DNA from: Verrucomicrobiota bacterium
GTDB lineage: Bacteria > Verrucomicrobiota > Verrucomicrobiia > Limisphaerales > DSYF01
DNA: 64,000 nt
Direction of reading: 5' to 3'
NCBI GenBank assembly: GCA_025457615.1
Contig: JALOTZ010000009.1
Coordinates: 1-64,000 of the forward strand
The notes under the pieces were generated by a model. That model worked only from the letters and a program-made list of their open reading frames with translations, searched no databases and was not told where the DNA came from. The position numbers were made by a program, and so were the translations under genes. Position 1 is the first letter of the stretch; each line of letters begins with the position of its first letter. Of the stretch, positions 1-9,187 are shown piece by piece.

Positions 1-1
1 C

Positions 2-172
2 AAGTATGACCTGTCGGTGGCGGTGGCCCGGCCCTTGATCGAGCAGATCCAGGCTCAACCGTTTGGGACCACCGTGGTGGCGACCGGCACGAGTTGCCGT
101 CAACAGATCAAGCACCTGGCCACTGCGCGACTGCGGCATGTGGCGGAGTTGCTGGCGGAATCGTTGATCTAG
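2..172 (+). CDS. C-terminal end of a probable FAD/Fe-S oxidoreductase (partial)
   Basis: Only the last 56 codons are inside the window; the frame is open from base 2 to a TAG at 170-172. The visible tail contains the stretch VVATGTSCRQQIKHL followed by HVAELLAESL. This resembles the end of the cysteine-rich (GlpC/CCG-type) domain in D-lactate or glycolate dehydrogenase-like FAD-plus-Fe-S fusion proteins, where a GTSCRxQI motif is followed by a HPVEVLAEAL-like helix. The catalytic part lies upstream of the window, so the substrate cannot be named. It runs in the same direction as the histidine kinase that starts 48 bp later, but I see nothing that ties the two functionally. Moderately confident in the family, not in the function. 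Confidence 0.45.
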   Translation, partial: KYDLSVAVARPLIEQIQAQPFGTTVVATGTSCRQQIKHLATARLRHVAELLAESLI

Positions 173-220
173 CCAAACCGATCCTTTAAACCCGCCACCA
201 CCAACCGCGAATCAAGAGCC

Positions 221-2884
221 ATGAAAGGCAAGCACCCAAGCGCCGAGGCGACCTCCGCCGTGCCGGCGTTGCCGGGCTTGCGAGAGTCGTCCGGCCGCCG
301 CACCTGGATTGCGTGGCTGGTGCTGGCGATTGCGCTGGTCGCCAGTGCGGCCGGATGGGTCATCAGCCTCAAGCTGGAGCAGCAGGCCGGTCGGCAAGCG
401 CTCGTAACCGAGGCGGCTGCCCTCCGGGCTGCCCTGAGCGAGCGGTTGGTGGTCTATGAGAACGTCCTGCATGGCGCGTGCGGATTGTTTGCGGCAAGCG
501 TGTCGGTGGAGCGCCGCGAGTGGCGGGCGTATCTCAACCGTGTGGCGATCAACGAACGGTTCCCGGGCGTGGATGCCATGGGCTACATGGCTTGTGTCCG
601 ACGGCCCGACCTGGAGGCCTTCGTGCGCGCGACCCAGGCCGATGAAATGCCCGGGTTCCAGGTGCACCCGGACAGCGATTCGGAGGAACTTTACCTGGTC
701 AAGTATATCGAACCGGAGGATCGCTACCGCGAAATCATCGGTTACAACCTGAGTTCGGACCCCAAACGGCGCGCGGTGGCCGACGCCTGTCGGAGTTCCG
801 GTCGGGCAACCATTTCCCCACGGATGACGCTGGTGGGGAATGGTGACGGAGAGGACTCGGCCGGCTTCCTGATGTTCGTACCCGTCTATCGGCACGGGGC
901 GTCCACGGACACCCCCGCGCAGCGCTGGTCGGCCTGTGAAGGTTTTGTCTATGCGCGCTTTGTGTTGCGGCATCTGATGGAGGAGGTGCTCCGGGACGGG
1001 CGCCTGCCCTTGCGGGTCCAAATCATAGACCGCGCGGAACCGGAACGCCTCATTTATGACACCGGGCCAGCCGGGTCGGGAGGGTATGAACCGGGGTTGA
1101 CAGACGAGGGCCAAGTGACGGTCGGGGGACGGACGTGGATGGTGCGGTTTGACTCGACGCCCACGTTTGACGCCCAGCGTTCCCGGGTGATGAGCATCGG
1201 GGTGGGTTGCGGGGGTGTGGTGGTCAGCGTGCTGCTGTTCGGGATTGCCTGGTCGTTGAGCCACACCCGGGAGCGCGCCGTGCTCTTGGCCGAGGGCATG
1301 ACCGCCAGACTGCGTAGCGCCAACGAACAACTTCAGCAGGAGATTCAGGACCGCGAGGCGGCACAGCGGTCCACCAGGGATTCCGAGGCGCTTTACCATT
1401 CGCTGGTGGAGAGCCTGCCCCTGAACATCTGGCGCAAGGACCTGCGCGGGCGCTTCACCTTTGCCAATCAGCGCTTCTGCCAGGAGGTGGGCCGCCCGCT
1501 CGAAGCCATTCTCGGGAAGACGGGATTGGAGCTTTTCCCCTCGGAAGAGGCCGTGCCGCACCAGCAGGAGGACAGCGAGATCATCCGCACCGGCCACGCC
1601 TTGGAGGCGGTTCAGGAGGTGCGGTCGGAGCAGTCCGGCAGCCGGTTTGTGCAGGTGATCAAGACCCCATTGCGCGACAGCACGGGCCGTGTGATCGGCC
1701 TGCAGGGCATCGTCTGGGATGTCACGGAGACGCAGCGCATCGAGGCTCAACTGAAGCACCAACGGGACCTGCTCGACACCCTCCTGAACAACGTGCCCGA
1801 CCGCATCTACTTCAAGGATCGTCAGAGCCGGTTTCTGTGCGTCAGCCGTGCGATTACGGAATTGTTCGGCCTGAAGGAGGCCGGGGAGGCGGTGGGCAAG
1901 ACGGACTTCGATTTCTTCACCAGCGAGCATGCGCGGCAGGCCTTTGAGGACGAGCAGCGCATCATTCAAACCGGCGAGCCCATCATCGGCCTGGTGGAAA
2001 AGGAAACCCTGTCGTGCGGCGAGATCCGGTGGGTGTCCACCACCAAGATGCCCTTGCGGAATGAGGAGGGGGAGATTGTCGGCACTTTTGGGATCAGTCG
2101 GGACATCACCGAGATGAAACTGGCTTCCGAAGCCCTGCGCCACGCCAAGGAGGCCGCCGAGGAGGCCAACCGCAGCAAAAGCCAGTTCCTGACCCACATG
2201 AGCCACGAATTGCGGACCCCCCTCAATTCGATCATCGGCTTCTCGAACATCCTGCTTAAAAACCGCGAGGGCAGACTGGGTCCCTCGGAGCTGTCCTTCC
2301 TCGGCCGTGTGCTCGCCAACGGCAAGCACCTGCTGGACCTCATCAACGAGGTGCTCGACCTGGCCAAGATCGAGGCCCGAAAGATCGAGGTGGCCATCAC
2401 CTCCGTGGATCTCGTGCAGTTGGTGAAGGAGACCATCGAGCAGCAGGAGGGCCTCGTGCGGGATCATCCCGTGCAACTGCGCTGCGAACTGCCGGAACGG
2501 ATGGCCCCCGTGCGGACGGATCCCGAAAAGCTCAAGCGGGTGCTCATCAACCTGATCGGCAACGCACTGAAATTCACCGAGCACGGCAGCGTCACAGTCC
2601 GGGTCGTCGCGGACGGACATGGCCGGCAACCGGTGCGCATTGACGTCATGGACACGGGGGTGGGAATTGCGTCAGACAAGCTGGGGCGGATCTTCCAGGC
2701 GTTCAAGCAGGCCGACTCGGGCACCGCGCGCAAGTTTGGGGGGACCGGTCTGGGCCTCACCATTTCCGAGGCGCTGTGCCGCCTGATGGGCTATCATATC
2801 GAGGTGGCCAGCCGGCTGGGACAAGGATCCACCTTCAGCATTGTCCTGGTTCCCCCGCAGGTGGCCGGCGCCGGCCAGAAGTGA
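221..2884 (+). CDS. CHASE-domain PAS/PAS sensor histidine kinase
   Basis: This is an 887-residue membrane sensor kinase. A transmembrane helix at about residues 29-50 and another at about 323-346 bracket an extracytoplasmic domain of the CHASE type. A short coiled coil (around 355-385) and two PAS domains (about 390-505 and 518-637) follow. The HisKA dimerisation domain carries the H-box MSHELRTPLNS with the phospho-accepting His at residue 662. The ATPase domain shows the N box NLIGNALKF, G1 box DTGVGI and G2 box GGTGLGL. There is no receiver or Hpt domain in the protein; both are supplied by the three downstream genes. Its TGA overlaps the next ATG by one base, so translation is probably coupled. 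CHASE domains bind small extracellular ligands, but the ligand here is unknown. Confidence 0.93.
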   Translation: MKGKHPSAEATSAVPALPGLRESSGRRTWIAWLVLAIALVASAAGWVISLKLEQQAGRQALVTEAAALRAALSERLVVYENVLHGACGLFAASVSVERREWRAYLNRVAINERFPGVDAMGYMACVRRPDLEAFVRATQADEMPGFQVHPDSDSEELYLVKYIEPEDRYREIIGYNLSSDPKRRAVADACRSSGRATISPRMTLVGNGDGEDSAGFLMFVPVYRHGASTDTPAQRWSACEGFVYARFVLRHLMEEVLRDGRLPLRVQIIDRAEPERLIYDTGPAGSGGYEPGLTDEGQVTVGGRTWMVRFDSTPTFDAQRSRVMSIGVGCGGVVVSVLLFGIAWSLSHTRERAVLLAEGMTARLRSANEQLQQEIQDREAAQRSTRDSEALYHSLVESLPLNIWRKDLRGRFTFANQRFCQEVGRPLEAILGKTGLELFPSEEAVPHQQEDSEIIRTGHALEAVQEVRSEQSGSRFVQVIKTPLRDSTGRVIGLQGIVWDVTETQRIEAQLKHQRDLLDTLLNNVPDRIYFKDRQSRFLCVSRAITELFGLKEAGEAVGKTDFDFFTSEHARQAFEDEQRIIQTGEPIIGLVEKETLSCGEIRWVSTTKMPLRNEEGEIVGTFGISRDITEMKLASEALRHAKEAAEEANRSKSQFLTHMSHELRTPLNSIIGFSNILLKNREGRLGPSELSFLGRVLANGKHLLDLINEVLDLAKIEARKIEVAITSVDLVQLVKETIEQQEGLVRDHPVQLRCELPERMAPVRTDPEKLKRVLINLIGNALKFTEHGSVTVRVVADGHGRQPVRIDVMDTGVGIASDKLGRIFQAFKQADSGTARKFGGTGLGLTISEALCRLMGYHIEVASRLGQGSTFSIVLVPPQVAGAGQK

Positions 2885-4110
2885 TGAAGCCAAGTGCCAT
2901 CCAAGTGTTGCTGGTGGACGACGACCCCGTGTTCACGCGGCTGGCGTCCGAACTCCTGAAGAGCGTGGATGCCGGCCGTCCACTGAAGCTGACCACGGCT
3001 GCGGATGGTCGGGCCGCGCTCGCGAGCATCGGCGAGAGCCATTACGATGTGGCGCTGTTGGACCACAACCTCCCGGGAGCCAACGGGCTGGAAATCCTGG
3101 CTGAGATCCAGAAGCGCCCGTGCGCGAGTCAGCCCGCCGTTATCATGCTGACCGCCAGCGGCAGCGAATCCCTCGCCGTGGAAGCCATGAAACGCGGGGC
3201 CAAGGATTATCTGACCAAGGCGGGACTGGACCTTTACTCGCTGAGCCGGGCCATTCAAAGCGCGCTCACCCAGAAACGCCTGGCGGAGCAGGTGGAGGCT
3301 TATCACGCGCAGTTGGCGGCGGACCTCGATGTGGCGCGCAGACTTCAGCAGTCACTCCTGCCGCAATCCTACCCGGTCTTTCCCCGGTCGGTCCTGCCCG
3401 GGCAATCGGCCTTGCGGTTCGAGCATCGTTTCTTCTGGACCACTCAATTGGGCGGCGACTTCTTCAGCGTGCAGGCGCTCTCGGACACCCAAGCCGGGGT
3501 GTTGATCTGCGACGTGATGGGGCATGGGGTGCGCTCCGCCCTGGTGACGACCATGCTGCGGGCCCTGGTGGGCGACCTGACGGCCGAATCCGGGCGCCCG
3601 GACCAGTTCCTGTCAGCGATGAACGAGCGTCTGACGGCCATCATCCAGCAGACCGGTGAGACGCTGTTCGCCACCGCCCTTTACCTGGTGGCGGATGTGG
3701 GCGCCGGCCGGCTGACTTATGCCCGGGCGGGGCACCCGCCGCCCCTGCACCTGCGCCGCCGGGCCAACGCGGTGGCGCCGCTCGCGTTCCCGCAGCAGGC
3801 CGGGCCGGCGCTGGGTTTGTTCCGCAATGCCGATTACGTCGCCTGCGAGTGCGAACTGGCCGTGGAGGATTCGCTCTTGCTGTTCACGGACGGATTGTTT
3901 GAAGTGGTCCGGTCGGACGGTAACGAATTCGGCCTCGAGCGGTTGATCGAGGTGGCGCGTCATCGCATGCATTTGCCCCTGACCCAGTTGGTTGAGGGCG
4001 TGATTGAGGATGTCCGCTGTTTCTGTGGAGGGGAGGAATTCCTGGATGACGTCTGCCTGCTGGGTGTGGAGGTGGTCCGCACCGGGGCCCAGGCCGCCCA
4101 CGCGAATTGA
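2884..4110 (+). CDS. Response regulator with SpoIIE/PP2C-type phosphatase output
   Basis: A 408-residue two-domain protein. The N-terminal receiver begins VLLVDDDP, has the phospho-acceptor Asp at residue 60 (VALLDHNLPG), and a conserved Lys in DYLTKAG. A helical linker with DLDVARRLQQSLLPQ leads into a PP2C-like SpoIIE/RsbU phosphatase domain (about residues 185-400). That domain has metal-binding acidic motifs LGGDFF, ICDVMGHG and, near the end, DDVCLL. RsbU-type proteins dephosphorylate anti-sigma-factor antagonists, so the output may be partner switching rather than DNA binding. The start chosen is the ATG overlapping the kinase stop (TGATG). An in-frame extension upstream lies wholly inside the kinase gene and is not used. 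No STAS or anti-sigma gene is visible nearby. Confidence 0.9.
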   Translation: MKPSAIQVLLVDDDPVFTRLASELLKSVDAGRPLKLTTAADGRAALASIGESHYDVALLDHNLPGANGLEILAEIQKRPCASQPAVIMLTASGSESLAVEAMKRGAKDYLTKAGLDLYSLSRAIQSALTQKRLAEQVEAYHAQLAADLDVARRLQQSLLPQSYPVFPRSVLPGQSALRFEHRFFWTTQLGGDFFSVQALSDTQAGVLICDVMGHGVRSALVTTMLRALVGDLTAESGRPDQFLSAMNERLTAIIQQTGETLFATALYLVADVGAGRLTYARAGHPPPLHLRRRANAVAPLAFPQQAGPALGLFRNADYVACECELAVEDSLLLFTDGLFEVVRSDGNEFGLERLIEVARHRMHLPLTQLVEGVIEDVRCFCGGEEFLDDVCLLGVEVVRTGAQAAHAN

Positions 4111-4111
4111 C

Positions 4112-4480
4112 ATGAAGCGAATTGCCGTCGTCGAAGACAACCCGGACAACCGCCTGCTGGTCCAGGTGATCCTCGAACCGTATTACGCGGTGGTGGAGTA
4201 CGAAACCGGGTCTGCCGCGCTCGAAGGACTGCCCCGGGAGAAGGCGGACGTGGTCCTGCTCGACATCTCGCTGCCGGAAATGGATGGGATCGAGGTGCTG
4301 CGGCGCTTGCGCGAGAATCCCGCTCTCTCCCGGTTGCCCGTGATTGCCCTGACCGCGCATGCCATGTCCGGCGACCGCGAAAAGTACCTGGCCGCCGGTT
4401 TTGACGATTACGTGTCCAAGCCCATCCTCGACGAGCAGGTGCTCCTGGATGCCATCCACCGCCATCTGCCGGCGGACTGA
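4112..4480 (+). CDS. Single-domain response regulator (CheY-like)
   Basis: A 122-residue stand-alone receiver. The acidic pocket is E8-D9 (VVEDNPDN), the phosphorylation site is D51 (VVLLDISLPEMDG), and the switch Thr and conserved Lys lie in ALTAHAM and YVSKPI. The sequence looks like the DivK/PleD receiver subgroup (EDN start, GFDDYVSKPI). It has no output domain, so it probably shuttles phosphate or binds a partner. The ATG lies two bases after the stop of the receiver-SpoIIE gene and four bases before the Hpt gene. Together with the kinase, these supply the parts of a multistep phosphorelay as separate proteins. Confidence 0.9.
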   Translation: MKRIAVVEDNPDNRLLVQVILEPYYAVVEYETGSAALEGLPREKADVVLLDISLPEMDGIEVLRRLRENPALSRLPVIALTAHAMSGDREKYLAAGFDDYVSKPILDEQVLLDAIHRHLPAD

Positions 4481-4484
4481 ACCC

Positions 4485-4835
4485 ATGAGTGTCGGCAACG
4501 ACCTTGATCCCGTGGCCATCGAGCGTTTGCGCCGGATTGGCGGCCCGACATTCGCCGCGGAGATGATCGGGCTCTTTCTCAGCTATGGAGCGGAGAAACT
4601 GAGCGAGGCGCGGGGGGCGTACCAGGCGGGCGACCTGGGCGGTGTGCAGAACGCCGTGCACCCCCTCCGGTCGAGCGCCGGGAATGTGGGGGCGCTGCGG
4701 GTGCAGCAACTGGCATCCGAAACCGAGCTCAAGGCGGCCGGGCATCAAGCCGATGCGGTGGGCCTGCTGCTGGATCAGTTGGAAGCCGCCTTCCAGACGG
4801 TGAAACCGCTGATCGACCTCGAGAGAGAGCCCTGA
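4485..4835 (+). CDS. Hpt (histidine phosphotransfer) domain protein
   Basis: A 116-residue helical protein. The phosphotransfer motif is NAVHPLRSSAGNVGA, matching the Hpt pattern AHxLKGSSxxxGA, with the candidate phospho-His at residue 59. It is the last gene of the four-gene operon and starts four bases after the lone receiver gene ends. The likely path is kinase to one of the receivers, then to this Hpt, then to the other receiver, but the direction of flow cannot be read from sequence. Length and composition fit a single-domain Hpt. Confidence 0.85.
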   Translation: MSVGNDLDPVAIERLRRIGGPTFAAEMIGLFLSYGAEKLSEARGAYQAGDLGGVQNAVHPLRSSAGNVGALRVQQLASETELKAAGHQADAVGLLLDQLEAAFQTVKPLIDLEREP

Positions 4836-4899
4836 CTTGCAGCCCCGGCCCTCGCCTCATCCCGAAACGCGGACACCACCGCGACTGCGGCTGCCCATC

Positions 4900-5277
4900 G
4901 ATTCAGGCCCGGTGGAATGGGAAGTCCGTGTAGCCTTTGGGTCCGGGCGCTGACCACACGCTCAGGTCCGCCGCCGGATTCAGCTCCCACCCGTTCGCGA
5001 AGCGCTCGACCAGGTCCGGATTGCTCAGGGTCGCCCGAACGCCAGGCCGTCCACCACGTGCAGGTAGGCCAGTCTGTGCCGGGCCAGTTGCCACGCCGCA
5101 TAGGCAAACGTTTCCCGGAAATCCGGCGAACCCATGTCGTTGAAATTGCCGTTGGGTTGCGGAGGGAGCGACAGCCGGCTGGCCACCGGGAAACTGCTGT
5201 GAGATGCCCGTCCGCAGTGCCAGAGCTGGTGGAAGATCGGCGTGCCCTGGGCGTGGAGCGCCCTGACCACCTTGCGT
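4900..5277 (-). pseudogene. Degraded Old Yellow Enzyme (NemA-like flavin oxidoreductase)
   Basis: Minus-strand fragments in two reading frames match OYE-family alkene reductases in the correct order. They are VVRALHAQGTPIFHQLWHCG, then FPGGQPAVAPSA in a shifted frame, then GNFNDMGSP...HVVDGLAFG back in the first frame, then NPDLVERFANGWELNP and GYTDFPFH in the shifted frame. The middle of the barrel is deleted, at least three frame changes are needed, and the N-terminal third is missing. The broken 5' edge lies exactly where the family A repeat begins at about 5279, so repeat insertion or a repeat-associated deletion probably removed the front of the gene. No functional product is expected. 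Confidence 0.75.
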
Positions 5278-5278
5278 C

Positions 5279-5448
5279 GGGTGCATCTCGACACTGCCCC
5301 CGGCGCGCGGCCTTCAGGCCGCTTCAACGTCTGAAGGGCACTCGATGAAGCGCTTGTTCCGCGGGTTTGCGAATGGTGAAGCGGCATCGCATCAATGCCG
5401 CGCCCCGGCCAGAATTGCGTTCGAGGACAGTGTCAAGAAGATGCGACC
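5279..5448 (+). repeat. Family A MITE-like repeat, copy 1
   Basis: This is one of three copies of a repeat of about 165-170 bp in the window (others at 9188 and 58037, same orientation). The left end reads GGTGCATCTCGACACTG and the right end, reverse-complemented, reads GGTCGCATCTTCTTGACACTG, so the ends form imperfect terminal inverted repeats. The interior has a GC-rich hairpin (GCGGCCTTCAGGCCGC) and a shared block around GATGAAGCGCTTGTTCCGCG. No transposase is encoded, so movement would need a helper in trans. It sits between the truncated OYE gene and lysS and ends 71 bp before the lysS start, so it may carry or separate the lysS promoter. Confidence 0.75.
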
Positions 5449-5519
5449 TTGCGCCATCCGTCGTTCTGCCGGCTCGACAGGGGGTTGTGCCGGGTGTTAA
5501 AGGTGAGTTCCCAGTGGCT

Positions 5520-6974
5520 ATGGAAGACACAAACGCATTGATCGAGCAGCGACGGGCCAAGCTGGCTTCGCTCCGGGAGAAGGGCATCGACCCATTCCGC
5601 AACAAGTTCACGCCCACGGAGACCTGTCTGGCAGCGCGTGAGAACTACCAGGAGGGTCGGGTGGTGCATCTGGCCGGGCGGGTGACGGCGCACCGGGACA
5701 TGGGCAAGAGCATGTTCATGGATATCCGGGACCAGAGCGGGCGTGTGCAGGTCTATGCCCAGAAGAACGTGCTCGGGGACGAGCAGTTCGAGCTTTTCAA
5801 GCACCTGGACCTGGCCGACTTCCTGGGCGTCACCGGCACCTTGTTCACCACCAAGACGGGGGAGATTTCGGTCAAAATCGAATCGTTTGTCATTCTCGCC
5901 AAGGCGTTGCGTCCGCCGCCGGCCAAATGGCACGGATTGGAGGATACGGAGACCCGCTACCGCCAGCGTTACCTCGACCTGATCGCCAATCCCGAGGTGA
6001 GCGAGGTGTTTCTGAAGCGCAGCGCCATTGTGAGGGAGATACGTGCTTTTCTGGAGCATCGCGGCTATGTGGAGGTGGAGACGCCGATGATGCAGGCCAT
6101 CCCCGGCGGGGCGGCGGCCCGTCCGTTCAAGACGCATCACAACGCCCTGGGCTGCGATCTCTACCTGCGCATCGCGCTCGAGTTGTCCTTGAAGCGCCTC
6201 CTGGTGGGTGGAATGGACCGGGTGTTCGAGATCGGACGCAACTTCCGCAACGAAGGCCTGTCACGCCGGCACAATCCGGAGTTCACCATGCTGGAGGCCT
6301 ACCAAGCCTACGGGGACTACGAATCCATGATGGACTTGGTCCAGGGCCTGGTCTGTCACGTTGCCGAAAGCGTCCTGGACACCCTGGTGATCGAGCACAA
6401 GGACGCCGAGGGCAAGGGGGTCCGGACCATTGACCTGAACCCGCCCTGGCGCCGGGTGACCTACAAGGAGCTGGTGCGGGAGAAGGCGGGTGCGGACTGG
6501 TTTGAGCTGGGCCCCGGCCAGCGTCGTCAGAAGGCCATCGAACTGGGGGCTGAGATCGGGGAGGCGTATGAAGATTTCGAGGTGACGCAGGCGGTGTTTG
6601 AGAAGCTGATCGAACCCACCTTGATCAACCCTACCTTTGTGACTCACGCACCCAAGGAACTGATTCCGCTGGCCAAGACTTCGCCGGAGGACCCGGATTG
6701 TGTGGAGGTTTTCGAATGCTGCATCAACGGCCAGGAGATCGCGCCGGGTTACACCGAGCAGAACGATCCCCTCGAACAACGCGAACGCCTCGAACACCAA
6801 GCCGGTGGTGAGCAGCAAAAGTTGGATGAGGATTTCCTGGTCGCCCTGGAGCATGGCATGCCGCCGGCGGGCGGCATCGGGCTGGGGGTGGACCGGCTCT
6901 GCATGATGCTGCTCGGGCAGGACAGCATCCGGGATGTCATCCTGTTCCCCCAACTCCGGCCAAAAGCCGGTTAA
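5520..6974 (+). CDS. lysS: Lysyl-tRNA synthetase, class II
   Basis: A 484-residue class II LysRS that charges tRNA-Lys with lysine in the cytoplasm. The N-terminal OB-fold anticodon-binding domain covers about residues 45-150 ([20 protein letters not shown]). Motif 2 is seen in [11 protein letters not shown] followed by [10 protein letters not shown], and motif 3 in [10 protein letters not shown] near the C-terminus. Length is typical. The ATG at 5520 gives a normal N-terminus ([22 protein letters not shown]). Longer in-frame starts run into the upstream mobile repeat and were not used. Its TAA shares the palindrome TTAA with the stop of the convergent phosphofructokinase gene. Confidence 0.95.
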   Translation: MEDTNALIEQRRAKLASLREKGIDPFRNKFTPTETCLAARENYQEGRVVHLAGRVTAHRDMGKSMFMDIRDQSGRVQVYAQKNVLGDEQFELFKHLDLADFLGVTGTLFTTKTGEISVKIESFVILAKALRPPPAKWHGLEDTETRYRQRYLDLIANPEVSEVFLKRSAIVREIRAFLEHRGYVEVETPMMQAIPGGAAARPFKTHHNALGCDLYLRIALELSLKRLLVGGMDRVFEIGRNFRNEGLSRRHNPEFTMLEAYQAYGDYESMMDLVQGLVCHVAESVLDTLVIEHKDAEGKGVRTIDLNPPWRRVTYKELVREKAGADWFELGPGQRRQKAIELGAEIGEAYEDFEVTQAVFEKLIEPTLINPTFVTHAPKELIPLAKTSPEDPDCVEVFECCINGQEIAPGYTEQNDPLEQRERLEHQAGGEQQKLDEDFLVALEHGMPPAGGIGLGVDRLCMMLLGQDSIRDVILFPQLRPKAG

Positions 6975-8086
6975 TCCCCGAAGCAGGTGCCGACGGCTTT
7001 GGCGGACTGGACCCACTCGTGATCGGAAGGGACGAGTTTCTTGCGCCCGGCGACCTCGTCGATCGGCACAGGGATGATATCCATGCCACGAACCGCCATC
7101 ATGGTTCCAAAGCGTCGTTGGAGGAGGGCGTCCACGCAGGCGGTTCCCAAGCGGGTGCAGAGGAGCCGGTCGGCGGCGGTCGGGGTGCCGCCGCGTTGCA
7201 GGTGCCCCAGGATGGTCAGCCGCGATTCCTGACCGGTCAACTGTTCCAGCTCCTGCGTCAGTCGCAGGGTGTGGTCGGTGTGCTGGGCGTGAAAGGCGAT
7301 CAGTTCTTCGGAGGCTTGCCTGCGTTCAGCCTTTTTGTCTGAGTTCTTGAGTTTCACCAACCGGCTGACTTCCTTCGCGTCCTCGCGGGACATGGCCCCC
7401 TCGGCGACGGCGACAATGCTGAAGCGCTTCCCGGCCTGGGCCCGTTCCGAGATCGCCTCGGCCACGTGGCCGAGGTCGTAGGCGATTTCGGGGATGAGGA
7501 TCACGTCCGCACCCGCCGCCATGCCGGCCCCCAAGGCCAGCCAGCCGGCCCGGTGCCCCATGATTTCCACCACCATGATCCGGCGATGGCTGGAGGCGGT
7601 GGAATGCAGGCGGTCCATGGCCTGCGTGGCGATTTCCAGCGCGGTGTCGAATCCGAAACTCATGTCCGTGCCATGGATGTCATTGTCGATGGTCTTGGGG
7701 AGGGTGAGGACGTTGATGCCGGCCTGCTGGAGTCGCAGCGCATTCTTTTGAGTGCCGCCGCCGCCGATGCACACCACGGCATCGAGCTTGTGACGATGCA
7801 CGGTTTCCACGATGGCGTGCGTCATGTCCCGCTCCTTGCCGCCGATGGGCATCCGATGCGGCTTATCCCGGCTGGTGCCCAGGATGGTGCCACCGTCGGT
7901 AAGGATCCCCGACAACATGCCCGGTTGCAGTTCCATCGTCTGATCATGCACCAGGCCGCGAAATCCGTCCCGGAATCCAGTGACCTTGATCTGGTGGTCG
8001 CAGGCGGCGCGCGCCACGGCACGAATGGCGGCATTGAGACCGGGACAGTCGCCACCGCTGGTGAGGATACCGATGTGTCGCGCCAT
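6971..8086 (-). CDS. pfkA: 6-phosphofructokinase (PFK family, group III-like)
   Basis: A 371-residue PFKA-family enzyme that phosphorylates fructose 6-phosphate in glycolysis. The start [19 protein letters not shown] is diagnostic, and the catalytic loop PKTIDNDI carries the catalytic Asp. The Lys in PKTIDND (position 124 in E. coli numbering, Gly in classical ATP enzymes) and the general layout resemble mixed ATP/PPi-type group III PFKs. The phosphate-donor loop reads [11 protein letters not shown] where E. coli has GGDGS, so the usual acidic residue is Gly. Donor preference is therefore uncertain. The ATG at 8086 matches the family N-terminus; the longer in-frame extension is not conserved in style. 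It overlaps lysS by four bases at the stop. Confidence 0.88.
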   Translation of the reverse strand: MARHIGILTSGGDCPGLNAAIRAVARAACDHQIKVTGFRDGFRGLVHDQTMELQPGMLSGILTDGGTILGTSRDKPHRMPIGGKERDMTHAIVETVHRHKLDAVVCIGGGGTQKNALRLQQAGINVLTLPKTIDNDIHGTDMSFGFDTALEIATQAMDRLHSTASSHRRIMVVEIMGHRAGWLALGAGMAAGADVILIPEIAYDLGHVAEAISERAQAGKRFSIVAVAEGAMSREDAKEVSRLVKLKNSDKKAERRQASEELIAFHAQHTDHTLRLTQELEQLTGQESRLTILGHLQRGGTPTAADRLLCTRLGTACVDALLQRRFGTMMAVRGMDIIPVPIDEVAGRKKLVPSDHEWVQSAKAVGTCFGD

Positions 8087-8340
8087 GATGGCTGAACCTT
8101 GCCGGACAGTGGCGACGTGGCGCAAGCGAGAAGCGGGGCGCGTTGCCCAAAGCGCGGAGCGGGCGCCACACGCATCTGGTGCGTCTCGGGTCAAGCCATG
8201 GGCACCGATCGTGCTGCCCAGAGCTCCGCATGAAGGCGTTCCAGTTACCGTTGCCATTGTTTCGGTCGGCTGCCCTCCTGAATCAGCCCGAGAAAAGCGT
8301 CAAGGAATCGCGTCCCGCGGGCCGCAAGGGCCGTGGCGAA
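8087..8340. other. Intergenic stretch between sodA terminator and pfk start
   Basis: About 250 bases with no supported gene. It must hold the promoter for pfk, because the sodA transcript probably ends at the hairpin just upstream. I could not pick a convincing -35/-10 pair and saw no repeat-family sequence here. Short open frames exist on both strands but show no recognisable protein. Confidence 0.4.
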
Positions 8341-8372
8341 AGAAAAAGCGCGCCGGACAGAGGCCGGCGCGC
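8341..8372 (-). terminator. Rho-independent terminator after sodA
   Basis: On the minus strand a perfect nine-base stem, GCGCGCCGG paired with CCGGCGCGC, is followed directly by a run of five T residues and a further T-rich stretch. It starts 24 bases beyond the sodA stop codon and points the right way to end the sodA transcript before pfk. Confidence 0.8.
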
Positions 8373-8395
8373 GGTCTAGGTCAGGTGCCTGACCC

Positions 8396-9025
8396 TCAGC
8401 CGAGGGCGGCTTGATAGTGTTTGCCAGCCTGGTCCCAATTCACCACATTCCACCAGGCTTTGAGGTAATCGGGCCGGCGGTTCTGGTATTTCAGGTAGTA
8501 GGCGTGCTCCCAGACGTCCACCCCGAGGACGGGTTTTCCCTCGCATCCCGCGATGGCCTTGCCCATGAGCGGGTTGTCTTGGTTTGCGGTGCTGGCGATT
8601 TCCAGCTTGCCGTTGTGGACCAGCAGCCAGGCCCATCCGCTGCCAAAGCGGGTGACCCCGGCGTTCTCGAACTTTGCCTGGAAGTCTGCGAAGCTCCCGA
8701 AGCTGGTGTTGATGGCGTCCGCCAGCTTGCCGCTGGGTGCCCCGCCCGCCTTCGGTCCCATCGCGTTCCAGAAAAAGGTGTGGTTCCAATGGCCGCCGCC
8801 GTTGTTGCGCACCGCGCCCCGGATCGCGTCGGGCACCGAGGCCAGATCGGCGATCAGGGCTTCGATGGATTTGGCTTCGAGCACGGCGTTTCCAGCGATG
8901 GCTTTGTTGAGGTTGGTCACGTAGGCGTTGTGATGCTTGCCATGGTGGATCTCCATGGTCTGCGCATCGATATACGGCTCCAACGCGGCCTTGTCATACG
9001 GCAGTGCGGGTAGTTCGAATGGCAT
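8396..9025 (-). CDS. sodA: Superoxide dismutase, Mn/Fe family (Mn-type signature)
   Basis: A 209-residue SodA/SodB-family enzyme converting superoxide to oxygen and hydrogen peroxide. The metal ligands are visible: His near residue 27 ([11 protein letters not shown]), His in [13 protein letters not shown], and Asp and His in [10 protein letters not shown]. The Gly in GGGHWNH together with Gln in ANQDNPL is the pattern usually seen in manganese-type enzymes, whereas iron types usually have Gln earlier and Ala later. Metal use is therefore predicted, not proved. No signal peptide is present, so it is cytoplasmic. It stands alone between a family A repeat upstream and its own terminator. Confidence 0.95.
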   Translation of the reverse strand: MPFELPALPYDKAALEPYIDAQTMEIHHGKHHNAYVTNLNKAIAGNAVLEAKSIEALIADLASVPDAIRGAVRNNGGGHWNHTFFWNAMGPKAGGAPSGKLADAINTSFGSFADFQAKFENAGVTRFGSGWAWLLVHNGKLEIASTANQDNPLMGKAIAGCEGKPVLGVDVWEHAYYLKYQNRRPDYLKAWWNVVNWDQAGKHYQAALG

Positions 9026-9187
9026 AATATCGGTTGTTGTTCGTTAGTTGGTTTGTCACAGCACTTCGTCGCTGCCGGCGACATTAGCACACGCCCCAAA
9101 CCCCGACAAGCGATCTGATCGGGAACCCTCACTTGGCGGGCCTGGCAGACCGGCGCTGCATCCGCTGTCCCGCCGCTTCGTCGCCTC

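Noticed and set aside
212-2629. Open minus-strand frame of 805 codons opposite the histidine kinase, and many similar long frames opposite other genes (for example 11275-13356, 21183-23345, 58600-60459)
   Set aside because: They mirror well-supported genes of known families on the other strand; high GC content keeps the antisense frames open, and none shows a recognisable domain.
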